This document shows positions 1 through 6,395 of a stretch of 7,504 nt of DNA, piece by piece. Source of the DNA: Immundisolibacter sp. Its GTDB lineage: Bacteria > Pseudomonadota > Gammaproteobacteria > Immundisolibacterales > Immundisolibacteraceae. Position 1 is the stretch's first letter; each line of letters opens with the position of its first letter. Position numbers and translations under genes: made by a program. The stretch covers positions 1-7,504 of the forward strand of contig NZ_JBFIII010000117.1 of NCBI RefSeq assembly GCF_041601295.1. Reading direction: 5' to 3'. The notes below the pieces were generated by a model that was not told where the DNA came from, searched no databases, and saw only the letters and a program-made list of their open reading frames with translations.

Positions 1-29
1 AAGCAATTCAGGCGGCGCCGACTGTCCGC

Positions 30-197
30 CTAGCAGCCTGTCGGACTTGGGCGATCGTAGCGAGCATGGTGGGAGAACGAGGACAAATTTTCACGATTTT
101 GACGCGCATGGTGGTTCCATGTAAGGAAAAATCGGGGAAATTTGGACCGTCCTCCCTCCTGCGCAGTAGATCAGCCCCAAATCCGACAGGCTGCGAG
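30..197. repeat. Fold-back (MITE-like) inverted-repeat element 1
   Basis: Bases 33-45 (GCAGCCTGTCGGA) are the exact reverse complement of 182-194. With single mismatches the arms extend outward to 30 and 197 and inward through TTGGG. The symmetry continues further in: 85-100 pairs with 129-144 at about 14 of 16 positions, and CATGG (107-111) pairs with CCATG (117-121) around a 5-base loop. The whole stretch therefore folds on itself around base 114, with arms of about 80 bases and roughly 70% complementarity by eye, best at the ends. Small size, terminal inverted repeats, lower GC and no gene fit a non-autonomous miniature transposable element or fold-back repeat. I cannot identify a target-site duplication or assign an IS family. 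A long transcribed hairpin is the alternative. Confidence 0.6.
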
Positions 198-358
198 TAC
201 CTCAAGCTATAAGTTTGCGTACATGCCGAGACACGCATCCGCGCGCCGAGTGCGCGAAGCGAACCACAGCAATAGCCACAGCTATTGCGAGGATGAGCGA
301 CAAAGCACCCGGTGATGCGGGGCCGGTCGAACATAGCGAAATTTATAGATTGAGGTAC
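197..358. repeat. Fold-back (MITE-like) inverted-repeat element 2, abutting element 1
   Basis: Bases 197-216 and 339-358 are inverted copies with about 18 of 20 matches; the core is TTATAG(C/A)TTGAGGTAC read on the outward strand. The centre, near 278, coincides with a perfect 8-bp stem (269-276 GCAATAGC with 281-288 GCTATTGC, loop CACA). The region between the ends and the central hairpin pairs only patchily. The outermost four bases on each side are GTAC, which is itself a palindrome, so they could be a 4-base target duplication flanking a repeat that starts CTCAA. The element begins where element 1 ends. Each end carries a TATAG(A/C)T stretch facing outward, so the right end could supply a -10 sequence for pyrG. 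No coding capacity is recognised. Confidence 0.5.
344..349 (+). promoter_or_regulatory. Possible -10 box upstream of pyrG
   Basis: TATAGA at 344-349, within an AT-rich patch, is the best -10-like hexamer before pyrG. It sits in the right terminal repeat of fold-back element 2. No good -35 hexamer is visible at the expected distance; the bases around 321-327 are GC-rich. Initiation here would start the RNA near the hairpin at 354-376. This is a weak prediction. Confidence 0.2.
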
Positions 359-380
359 CAGGCTGCATCTGGTACTTTTT
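354..380 (+). terminator. Terminator- or attenuator-like hairpin in the pyrG leader
   Basis: GTACCAG (355-361) pairs perfectly with CTGGTAC (369-375) across a 7-base loop, and a G-T pair at 354/376 can extend the stem. A run of five T (376-380) follows directly, which is the classic shape of a rho-independent terminator. It ends 39 bases before the pyrG start codon. It could end transcripts arriving from the left, or act as an attenuator if the pyrG promoter lies upstream. The left half of the stem is shared with the right end of fold-back element 2. The stem is short and of moderate GC, so efficiency is uncertain. Confidence 0.4.
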
Positions 381-419
381 GCGCGCCTCATTCCGCTTTA
401 TCAGACACTCCAAGAGCGC

Positions 420-2069
420 ATGCCGAAATACATTTTCGTTACCGGTGGCGTGGTCTCTTCGCTGGGTAAGGGCATCGCTGCCGCGTCGATCGGCGCGCTG
501 CTGGAGTCCCGAGGACTGAAGGTCACCTTCCTCAAACTCGACCCTTACCTGAACGTTGATCCGGGCACCATGAGTCCGTTTCAGCACGGCGAGGTCTATG
601 TCACCGCCGACGGCGCGGAGACCGACCTCGATCTGGGACATTACGAGCGCTTTGCGCGCATGCCCATGCGCCGCCCCAACAATTTCACCGCCGGCCAGGT
701 ATACGAGCGGGTGCTGCGCAAGGAGCGCCGCGGCGAGTACCTGGGCCGCACGGTGCAGGTGATCCCGCACGTCACCGACGAGATCAAGCGCTGCATTGTC
801 GAGGGTGCCGGCGACGCCGACGTGGCCCTGGTGGAGATCGGCGGCACAGTCGGCGACATCGAGTCGCTGCCGTTTCTGGAAGCCATTCGTCAGATGGGGC
901 TGGAGCGGACACACGCGGACGTGCTCTACATGCATCTGACCCTGGTGCCGTATCTGCGCGCCAGTGGCGAGATCAAGACCAAGCCCACGCAGCATTCGGT
1001 GAAGGAACTTCAGGCCATCGGTATCCGGCCGGATGCGCTGCTGTGCCGCACCGAGCAACCACTGCCGGAAGAGGAGCGGCGCAAGATCGCCATGTTCACC
1101 AACGTGCCGCGCGAGGCTGTCATCTCGGCCGAGGACCTGGACAACATCTACAAGATTCCGCGTCACTATCACGATCAGGGCCTGGACGATTTCGTGGCCC
1201 GCAGGCTGGATCTGCCGGTGGGCACCTCACGCCTGGAATCCTGGGATCGCTACATCCACGATTTCGAACACCCGACGGCGGCGGTGGACATCGCGCTGGT
1301 CGGCAAGTACATCGATCTGGCCGATTCGTACAAGTCGCTGAACGAGGCGCTGGACCACGCCGCCGCCCACACCCGCACCCGCGTCAAGGTGCACTACATC
1401 GACGCCGAGTCCCTGCAGAACGACGGCGTCGGTTGCCTGGCCGGCATGGACGCCATCCTGGTGCCGGGCGGCTTTGGCGAGCGGGGCATCGAGGGCAAGG
1501 TCGCTGCCGTGCGATTTGCCCGCGAGCGCGGCATTCCGTACCTGGGTATCTGCCTGGGCTTACAGGTGGCGGTGATCGAATTTGCCCGCAATGTGGCCGG
1601 CCTGCATGCCGCCCACAGCACTGAGTTCGACTCGGCCACATCCGAGCCGGTGGTGGCGCTGATCACCGAGTGGCTGGACGAAAGCGGCCGACGCGAGCAG
1701 CGGGCGACCGGCAGCGATCTGGGCGGTAGCATGCGTCTGGGTGGCCAGACCTGCATCCTGAACGACGACACGTTGGCACGGCGAATCTACGGCGAGGAGC
1801 GGATTGTCGAGCGCCATCGGCATCGTTATGAAGTGAACCCGCGCTTCCTGTCGCAAATGCAGGGCGCGGGCCTGCTGGTATCGGGTCGCTCCGAGCAGGA
1901 CGGGCTGGTGGAGGTGATCGAGCTGCCGGATCACCCGTGGTTCGTAGGCTGCCAGTTCCATCCGGAATTCACGTCCAACCCACGCGACGGCCATCCCCTG
2001 TTCAGCAGCTTCGTCGAGGCCGCGCGCATCCATAACGTCGCTCACACGCCGCAGCCGGCTCCGGCATGA
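420..2069 (+). CDS. pyrG: CTP synthase (glutamine-hydrolysing)
   Basis: It makes CTP from UTP, ATP and glutamine in the cytoplasm, the last step of de novo pyrimidine nucleotide synthesis. The 549 residues match the usual length (E. coli 545). The N-terminal synthetase domain (about 1-266) opens with TGGVVSSLGKG, the P-loop-like ATP site, followed by KLDPYLNVDPGTMSP and the UTP-site stretch EIKTKPTQHSVKE. The C-terminal class I glutamine amidotransferase domain (about 290-535) has GGFGERG as oxyanion loop, nucleophile Cys378 in GICLGLQ, and His514 and Glu516 in QFHPEF, so the triad is complete. The ATG at 420 aligns with the family N-terminus; only a weak AAGAG (412-416) precedes it. It is the first gene of the six-gene operon, and its stop overlaps the kdsA start by 4 bases. 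Confidence 0.98.
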   Translation: MPKYIFVTGGVVSSLGKGIAAASIGALLESRGLKVTFLKLDPYLNVDPGTMSPFQHGEVYVTADGAETDLDLGHYERFARMPMRRPNNFTAGQVYERVLRKERRGEYLGRTVQVIPHVTDEIKRCIVEGAGDADVALVEIGGTVGDIESLPFLEAIRQMGLERTHADVLYMHLTLVPYLRASGEIKTKPTQHSVKELQAIGIRPDALLCRTEQPLPEEERRKIAMFTNVPREAVISAEDLDNIYKIPRHYHDQGLDDFVARRLDLPVGTSRLESWDRYIHDFEHPTAAVDIALVGKYIDLADSYKSLNEALDHAAAHTRTRVKVHYIDAESLQNDGVGCLAGMDAILVPGGFGERGIEGKVAAVRFARERGIPYLGICLGLQVAVIEFARNVAGLHAAHSTEFDSATSEPVVALITEWLDESGRREQRATGSDLGGSMRLGGQTCILNDDTLARRIYGEERIVERHRHRYEVNPRFLSQMQGAGLLVSGRSEQDGLVEVIELPDHPWFVGCQFHPEFTSNPRDGHPLFSSFVEAARIHNVAHTPQPAPA

Positions 2070-2920
2070 AGCTGTGTGGTTTTGAAGCCGGCCTGACGCA
2101 ACCCCTGTTTCTGATTGCCGGCCCTTGCGTGGCGGAAAGCCGGCAGCTGGCTCTGGATACCGCGGCGACGCTCAAGGATATCTGCACGCGCCTGGGCCTG
2201 CCGTTTATCTTCAAGGCCTCGTTCGACAAGGCCAATCGCAGTTCCGGAACGACCTTTCGCGGCCCTGGCCGGGACGCAGGTCTGGCCATCCTGGCCGAGG
2301 TGCGCGAAACCCTGGGCGTGCCGGTACTGACTGACGTCCACACGCCCGACGACGTGCAGGCTGAGGCGCAGGTAGTGGACGTACTACAGACGCCGGCCTT
2401 CCTGTGCCGACAGACGGACCTGATCGAAGCGGCTGCCGCCAGCGGCAAGCCAGTCAATATCAAGAAAGGCCAGTTTCTGGCGCCGGGCGACATGACCCAG
2501 GTGGTCGCCAAGGCGAACGCCGCCGGTGGTACGGGCCAAATACTGGTGTGCGAGCGCGGTGTGTCCTTCGGTTACAACAATCTGGTGGTCGACATGCGCG
2601 GGCTGGCGGCGATGCGCGCCACCGGCTGCCCGGTGGTGTTCGACGCCACGCATTCGGTGCAGCTGCCGGGCGGCCAGGGTGACCGATCGGGAGGCCAGCG
2701 TGAATTCGTGCCGGTACTGGCGCGGGCAGCGGTGGCGGCCGGCGTCGCCGGCCTTTTCATGGAAACTCACCCAAATCCCGCGCAGGCCTTGTCGGACGGG
2801 CCAAACGCCTGGCCGCTTGATCGTATGGAGGCGCTGCTGAAAACGCTGGTCGGCCTGGATCGAATGGTCAAGGCGGCCGGTTTTGCGGAGCAGACGCTGA
2901 TGCACACAACCGAGACCTGA
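2066..2920 (+). CDS. kdsA: 3-deoxy-8-phosphooctulonate (KDO-8-P) synthase, metal-dependent type
   Basis: It condenses phosphoenolpyruvate with arabinose-5-phosphate to KDO-8-phosphate, the precursor of the KDO sugar of the LPS inner core; cytoplasmic. At 284 residues it is full length for this TIM-barrel family. Visible motifs are KASFDKANRSS (50-60), PAFLCRQTDL (110-119), NIKKGQFLAP (131-140) and DATHSVQLPGG (193-203). The four residues that bind metal in the Aquifex enzyme are all present: Cys21 (in IAGPC), His196 (DATH), Glu233 (FMETHP) and Asp244 (ALSD). E. coli KdsA has Asn in place of this Cys and needs no metal. The ATG overlaps the pyrG stop as ATGA, which suggests translational coupling. 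Eno, 6 bases downstream, makes its substrate phosphoenolpyruvate. Confidence 0.97.
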   Translation: MKLCGFEAGLTQPLFLIAGPCVAESRQLALDTAATLKDICTRLGLPFIFKASFDKANRSSGTTFRGPGRDAGLAILAEVRETLGVPVLTDVHTPDDVQAEAQVVDVLQTPAFLCRQTDLIEAAAASGKPVNIKKGQFLAPGDMTQVVAKANAAGGTGQILVCERGVSFGYNNLVVDMRGLAAMRATGCPVVFDATHSVQLPGGQGDRSGGQREFVPVLARAAVAAGVAGLFMETHPNPAQALSDGPNAWPLDRMEALLKTLVGLDRMVKAAGFAEQTLMHTTET

Positions 2921-2926
2921 GGCCCG

Positions 2927-4222
2927 ATGAGCAGGATTGTCGACCTGAAAGCCCGCGAGATTCTGGACTCGCGCGGCTTCCCCACGATAGAGGTGGATGT
3001 ACTGACCGACGGCGGCCAACTGGGCCGCGCGGCAGTGCCGTCGGGCGCTTCGACCGGCTCGCGCGAGGCCCTGGAACTGCGCGACGCGGATGCCGGCCGC
3101 TACGGTGGCAAGGGCGTGCGCAAGGCAGTCGACAACGTAGTGCACGAAATCCTGCCTGCGGTACGCGGCCTGGACCCCACCGATCAGCGCGGCCTGGATG
3201 ACGTGCTGCTCAAGCTCGACGGTACCGTTAACAAAGCGCGTCTGGGCGCCAACGCCATGTTGGCGGTGTCATTGGCGGCCGCCCACGCGGCGGCGGCAGT
3301 ACATAAACAGCCCCTGTACCGGCATATCAATACGCTGTGCGGCGGCCTCGACATGAGCCTGCCAGTACCGATGATGAACATCCTGAATGGCGGCGCCCAT
3401 GCCGACAACAGCGTGGATCTGCAGGAATTCATGGTCAGTCCGAGCGGCCTGCCGAGTTTTTCGGAAGCCGTGCGCTGCGGGGCGGAGATTTTTCACGCCC
3501 TGAAGCGCCTGCTGCGCGCACGCGGGCTCAATACCGCGGTGGGCGACGAGGGCGGCTTTGCGCCGGACCTTGCGTCGAACGAGGAAGCGCTCAAGATCGT
3601 GCTGGAGAGCATCGGCAGTGCCGGTTACGCCGCAGGCGACCAGGTGTTGCTGGCACTTGACGTGGCCAGCACCGAGTTCTACAAGGATGGGCTTTATGCG
3701 CTGGAGTCCGAGGGGCGTCGCTTGGGTTCATCCGAGTTCGTGGATTACCTGGCCGATCTGGCCGGCCGCTATCCGGTGATTTCCATCGAGGACGGCCTGG
3801 CCGAGGACGACTGGGATGGCTGGAAGCTGCTGACCGACCGCCTTGGCAAAACCGTACAGCTGGTCGGCGACGACCTGTTCGTGACCAACCCCGCCACCCT
3901 GCAAAAGGGCATTACCGCCGGGGTGGCCAATTCCATTCTGATCAAGGTCAACCAGATCGGCACGCTGTCGGAAACCCTGGACGCGGTGCTCCTGGCGCGC
4001 AAGGCCGGCTACACGGCGGTGATCTCGCACCGCTCGGGCGAGACCGAGGACACCACCATTGCCGACATCGCCGTCGGCAGCGGCGCCGGGCAGATCAAGA
4101 CCGGCTCCCTGTCGCGTTCGGACCGGGTAGCCAAGTACAACCGCCTGCTGCGCATCGAGCAGGAACTTGGCGCCGCCGCCCGTTACCCGGGCGCGGCCGT
4201 GTTCGCCACACTGGCGCGCTGA
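2927..4222 (+). CDS. eno: Enolase (phosphopyruvate hydratase)
   Basis: It interconverts 2-phosphoglycerate and phosphoenolpyruvate in glycolysis and gluconeogenesis, and in some bacteria is also a degradosome partner. The 431 residues match the family length. The N-terminal domain has AREILDSRGFPTIEV and the mobile loop PSGASTG. The barrel domain has the acid catalyst Glu208 in VGDEGGFAP, Mg2+ ligands Asp245 (LALDVASTEFY), Glu288 (SIEDGLAEDDW) and Asp315 (GDDLFVTN), and catalytic Lys340 in the signature ILIKVNQIGTLSET. SHRSGETEDT (substrate-binding region) and KTGSLSRSDR follow. All key residues are intact. It lies 6 bases after kdsA and 3 before ftsB, so it is within the operon. No strong Shine-Dalgarno sequence is visible; GAGG inside the kdsA stop region is the nearest. 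Confidence 0.98.
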   Translation: MSRIVDLKAREILDSRGFPTIEVDVLTDGGQLGRAAVPSGASTGSREALELRDADAGRYGGKGVRKAVDNVVHEILPAVRGLDPTDQRGLDDVLLKLDGTVNKARLGANAMLAVSLAAAHAAAAVHKQPLYRHINTLCGGLDMSLPVPMMNILNGGAHADNSVDLQEFMVSPSGLPSFSEAVRCGAEIFHALKRLLRARGLNTAVGDEGGFAPDLASNEEALKIVLESIGSAGYAAGDQVLLALDVASTEFYKDGLYALESEGRRLGSSEFVDYLADLAGRYPVISIEDGLAEDDWDGWKLLTDRLGKTVQLVGDDLFVTNPATLQKGITAGVANSILIKVNQIGTLSETLDAVLLARKAGYTAVISHRSGETEDTTIADIAVGSGAGQIKTGSLSRSDRVAKYNRLLRIEQELGAAARYPGAAVFATLAR

Positions 4223-4225
4223 TCC

Positions 4226-4495
4226 GTGCGCGCCGTGCTGCTCGCGCTGGTGCTGGTCCTGATCGGGCTGCAATACCGCTTGCTGCTGGCGCCCGGCAAC
4301 CTGTTTTCGGTCCAGGCGACACAGGCCAGGGTGGAGCGCGCACAGGACGCCGTTGACCTGCTGGCCGAGCGCAACGATCAACTCACCGCCGAGGTGCAGG
4401 ACCTGCGCACCGGTCTTGCCGCGGTGGAAGACCGCGCCCGTTCCGAGCTGGGCATGATCAGGTCGGGCGAGACCTTTATCCGCGTTATTGAATAG
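4226..4495 (+). CDS. ftsB: Cell division protein FtsB
   Basis: A small bitopic inner-membrane divisome protein that forms the FtsQ-FtsB-FtsL complex linking early and late division proteins and signalling septal peptidoglycan synthesis. The 89 residues show one N-terminal membrane segment (about 3-21) ending in the conserved LQY. A periplasmic coiled coil follows (about 28-70, with the family stretch ERNDQLTAEVQDL). The conserved C-terminal motif ARSELGMIRSGETFIRV matches E. coli FtsB. The start is GTG at 4226, 3 bases after the eno stop, and no clear Shine-Dalgarno sequence precedes it, so translation is probably coupled to eno. An eno-ftsB-ispD neighbourhood is the standard gammaproteobacterial arrangement. 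It is slightly shorter than the E. coli protein because the non-conserved tail is missing. Confidence 0.95.
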   Translation: MRAVLLALVLVLIGLQYRLLLAPGNLFSVQATQARVERAQDAVDLLAERNDQLTAEVQDLRTGLAAVEDRARSELGMIRSGETFIRVIE

Positions 4496-4502
4496 CCGGC
4501 TG

Positions 4503-5243
4503 GTGGTTGACCGCCCGCTGATCGCCGACCACTGGGCCATCGTTCCGGCCGCCGGCGTGGGCGCGCGCATGGGGGGCGAGCGGCCCAAGCAATATTTATC
4601 GCTGGCCGGACGGCCAATCCTGCTGCACACCCTGGAACGCCTGGCACAGCATCCGCGCGTGGCCGGGCTGGTGCTGGTGCTGCATGCGGATGATGCTCAC
4701 TGGCCGCTGCCGGGGTTCAGCTGCGCCAAGCCCCTGCATCACGTGGTGGGCGGGGCCAGCCGCGCCGCGTCGGTGCTGGTGGCGCTCGACCTGCTGGCCG
4801 GTCAATTGCCCGCCGACGCGCCGCTGCTGGTGCACGATGCGGTACGCCCACTGCTGCACGCGAGCGATCTGGACCGCCTGTGTGCGCTGCCGCTCGACGA
4901 TCATGGCTGCCTGCTGGCAACACCGGTCGCCGACACCGTCAAGCGCGCGGATACCGACGGTCGGGTGCTCGCCACGCTTGCCCGGGAAGGTCTCTACACC
5001 GTCCAGACACCGCAGCGGTTTCGTTTGGGGCTGCTGCGCGGCGCGCTACAGGCAGCGCTTGCGTCTGGCCAGGCGCCCGGCGACGAAGCGCAAGCTGTCG
5101 AGCTGGCCGGCTTTGGCCCCAGACTGGTGCCCGGCCGACGCGACAACATCAAGATCACCACGCCGCAGGATTTGCCACTCGCCGAGTGTCTGTTGGCGGC
5201 ACAAAGTGCCGGCGGCGACCATGACGACGCGGACACGGCCTGA
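4503..5243 (+). CDS. ispD: 2-C-methyl-D-erythritol 4-phosphate cytidylyltransferase
   Basis: It transfers CMP from CTP to methylerythritol phosphate, the third step of the MEP isoprenoid pathway; cytoplasmic. Read from GTG 4503 it has 246 residues. The CTP-binding loop is VPAAGVGARMG with Arg22, then Lys29 in RPKQYL. Next come GGASRAASVL (83-92), VHDAVRP (110-116), ADTVKRA, TVQTPQRF, GDEAQAVE and RRDNIKITTPQDL with Lys217. All expected active-site elements are visible. The start is uncertain: a TTG at 4488 in the same frame adds five residues and would overlap ftsB by 8 bases. GTG 4503 leaves a 7-base gap and is the commoner codon type, but neither has a clear ribosome site. The stop overlaps the ispF ATG by one base. 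The substrate CTP is the product of pyrG in the same operon. Confidence 0.95.
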   Translation: MVDRPLIADHWAIVPAAGVGARMGGERPKQYLSLAGRPILLHTLERLAQHPRVAGLVLVLHADDAHWPLPGFSCAKPLHHVVGGASRAASVLVALDLLAGQLPADAPLLVHDAVRPLLHASDLDRLCALPLDDHGCLLATPVADTVKRADTDGRVLATLAREGLYTVQTPQRFRLGLLRGALQAALASGQAPGDEAQAVELAGFGPRLVPGRRDNIKITTPQDLPLAECLLAAQSAGGDHDDADTA

Positions 5244-5716
5244 TGCGCATCGGCCACGGCTACGATCTGCATGCGCTGGCGCCGGGCCGGCGCCTGGTAC
5301 TGGGCGGTGTCGAAATACCCCACAGCCACGGCCCGCTGGCCCATTCGGATGGTGATGTGCTGCTGCACGCACTCGCCGACGCGCTGCTGGGCGCCGCGGC
5401 GCTGGGCGATATCGGCGAGCATTTTCCGGACACCGACCCGGCCTTTGCCGGCGCCGACAGCCGCGTTTTGTTGCAACGCGTCGTCGCGCTGGTGCGCGCG
5501 GCCGGCTACGCGGTGGCCAACGTTGACGCCACCGTATTGGCGCAGCAACCAAAGCTCGCCCCGCATCGCGATGCCATGCGCGCCAACATCGCCGCGGACC
5601 TGGGCATCGCCAGCGACGCGGTCAGCGTCAAGGCCACCACCACCGAACAACTGGGCCCGGTCGGTCGCGGCGAGGCGATCGCCGCCCATGCGGTCTGCCT
5701 GCTGATGCGCGCCTGA
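5243..5716 (+). CDS. ispF: 2-C-methyl-D-erythritol 2,4-cyclodiphosphate synthase
   Basis: It cyclises CDP-methylerythritol 2-phosphate to methylerythritol cyclodiphosphate with release of CMP, the fifth step of the MEP pathway. At 157 residues it is full length, and it is normally a trimer with Zn2+ at the subunit interface. The Zn ligands Asp8 and His10 (GHGYDLH) and His42 (LLHALADALLG) are present. So are His34 and Asp38 (AHSDGD), Asp56 (GDIGEHFPD), and Thr132, Thr133 and Glu135 (KATTTEQLG). The residue numbers equal those of E. coli IspF. The C-terminal motif reads GRGEAIA where E. coli has GRGEGIA, a mild change. The ATG follows directly in the ispD stop (TGATG), so reinitiation is likely. 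It is the last recognised gene of the operon; truD, common downstream in relatives, is not found. Confidence 0.97.
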   Translation: MRIGHGYDLHALAPGRRLVLGGVEIPHSHGPLAHSDGDVLLHALADALLGAAALGDIGEHFPDTDPAFAGADSRVLLQRVVALVRAAGYAVANVDATVLAQQPKLAPHRDAMRANIAADLGIASDAVSVKATTTEQLGPVGRGEAIAAHAVCLLMRA

Positions 5717-5806
5717 GTGGCCACCGCGCTGGCGGTGCGCGGCCTGGAGTTGCGCGGGCGTGCCGGGGTAACAGGCGCCCCGTTTGCGTGGCGTCCGGTG
5801 GGGTGA
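5717..5806 (+). other. Unassigned 29-codon reading frame right after ispF
   Basis: A GTG starting on the base after the ispF stop opens a frame of 29 residues (begins MATALAVRGLELRGRAG, ends WRPVG) closed by TGA at 5804-5806. Its position would allow translation by reinitiation. I do not recognise the peptide, and it does not resemble the TruD N-terminus expected here in many relatives. It may be a chance frame in GC-rich spacer or a remnant left by a rearrangement. Confidence 0.15.
5722..5737 (+). terminator. GC-rich hairpin after ispF
   Basis: CACCGC (5722-5727) pairs perfectly with GCGGTG (5732-5737) over a GCTG tetraloop, 5 bases after the ispF stop. No T run follows, so it is not a canonical rho-independent terminator. 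It could stabilise the 3' end of the operon transcript or be chance in GC-rich DNA. Confidence 0.2.
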
Positions 5807-5828
5807 CGCGGATAGCGGTATTTACGGT

Positions 5829-5842
5829 GGGATGCAGATCCC
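5829..5842. other. Small hairpin between the convergent ispF and pilE ends
   Basis: GGGAT (5829-5833) and ATCCC (5838-5842) form a 5-bp stem with a 4-base loop, in the gap between the converging ispF operon and pilE. It has no T run on either strand. Bidirectional termination is possible but weakly supported. I see nothing else certain between 5807 and 5886. Confidence 0.15.
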
Positions 5843-5886
5843 GTCGCAAAGACTCGCCGAGCACTAGAAGCCGAACATCCGGCCGC

Positions 5887-6309
5887 TTACTTCCAGCACT
5901 CGGCCGTGGCGTAACTGCCACCAACGCTCCCATTGGGGTTTTTCTGGTCGATGGCGAACGTGCCGCAGCGGTCGCCGGCCTGCGGCGTACCCGCCAAGGG
6001 CGCCGCGGTCATGCGGTAGCTGGTAGCGGCGGCCGACGTGATGGCCAGGCGGTAGTAACCATTCCTGGATGTAGTCGGCCAGTTCAACCCGGCAGATCCC
6101 AGGGTCACCGTGTAGCTGGGTCGGCTCGCCCGCCACTTCTCCTGCTGCAACTGCAAGGCGACCAGGGCCTGCTTGGCATCAGACCGGCGGGCCTTGCGGC
6201 CATATTCCTGGTAAGCCGGCACGGCAATCGCAGCCAGAATCGAGATCAGCGCCACCACCACCATCAGTTCAATCAGCGTAAAACCCAGTGTGCGTTTGTT
6301 TCTGTACAT
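5887..6309 (-). CDS. pilE: Type IV pilin, PilE-like minor pilin
   Basis: A prepilin of the type IV pilus, exported to the inner membrane, cleaved and methylated by the prepilin peptidase PilD, then assembled into the fibre. The 140 residues begin with a basic leader of 9 (MYRNKRTLG). Cleavage at Gly9/Phe10 gives FTLIELMVVVALISILAAIAVPAY with Glu14 at mature position 5 and a hydrophobic helix to about 33. The globular part has the PilE-family pattern NGYYRLAITSAAATSYRMTA, then GDRCGTFAIDQ and a C-terminal AECWK. Cys115 and Cys138 probably form the disulfide of the D-region. The length and C-terminus suit the minor pilin PilE or a small major pilin; the neighbouring fimT and pilW favour the minor-pilin role. 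A GGGTG lies 8 bases before the ATG on the minus strand. It is divergent from fimT. Confidence 0.9.
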   Translation of the reverse strand: MYRNKRTLGFTLIELMVVVALISILAAIAVPAYQEYGRKARRSDAKQALVALQLQQEKWRASRPSYTVTLGSAGLNWPTTSRNGYYRLAITSAAATSYRMTAAPLAGTPQAGDRCGTFAIDQKNPNGSVGGSYATAECWK

Positions 6310-6338
6310 GACTTTTCACCCAAGTTTCCGACCAACGG

Positions 6339-6365
6339 TTTATAAAAGCCGACAAACGGTATCAA
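6339..6365 (-). promoter_or_regulatory. Candidate sigma70-type promoter for pilE
   Basis: On the minus strand TTGATA (plus-strand 6360-6365) is followed after 15 bases by TATAAA (plus-strand 6339-6344), about 30 bases before the pilE ATG. Both hexamers are close to consensus, but the spacer is two bases shorter than ideal. I saw no sigma54 GG-N10-GC match, although some type IV pilin genes use sigma54. Confidence 0.35.
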
Positions 6366-6395
6366 CCGACCTGTCCACGCGCCGATACCTAGCCA

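Noticed and set aside
8..391. Minus-strand open frame of 127 codons across the pyrG upstream region
   Set aside because: It spans both palindromic elements, has no recognisable domain, and its reading is explained by the inverted repeats. Its C-terminal part could in principle be an old transposase scrap, but I cannot support that.
282..1172. Long minus-strand frame of 296 codons opposite pyrG
   Set aside because: It lies opposite the N-terminal half of an intact, highly conserved pyrG. High-GC codon bias produces long antisense frames, and the translation has no family features.
3728..4630. 300-codon minus-strand frame opposite eno, ftsB and ispD
   Set aside because: It is antisense to three intact conserved genes, with low-complexity Gln/Gly/Arg composition and no motifs.
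4684..5355. 223-codon plus-strand frame over ispD/ispF
   Set aside because: It is out of frame with two clear enzymes, and its Arg/Trp/Cys-rich translation is typical of a GC-rich shadow.
5788..6345. 185-codon plus-strand frame over the pilE region
   Set aside because: It is antisense to pilE, whose signal peptide, hydrophobic helix and C-terminal cysteines are unmistakable.
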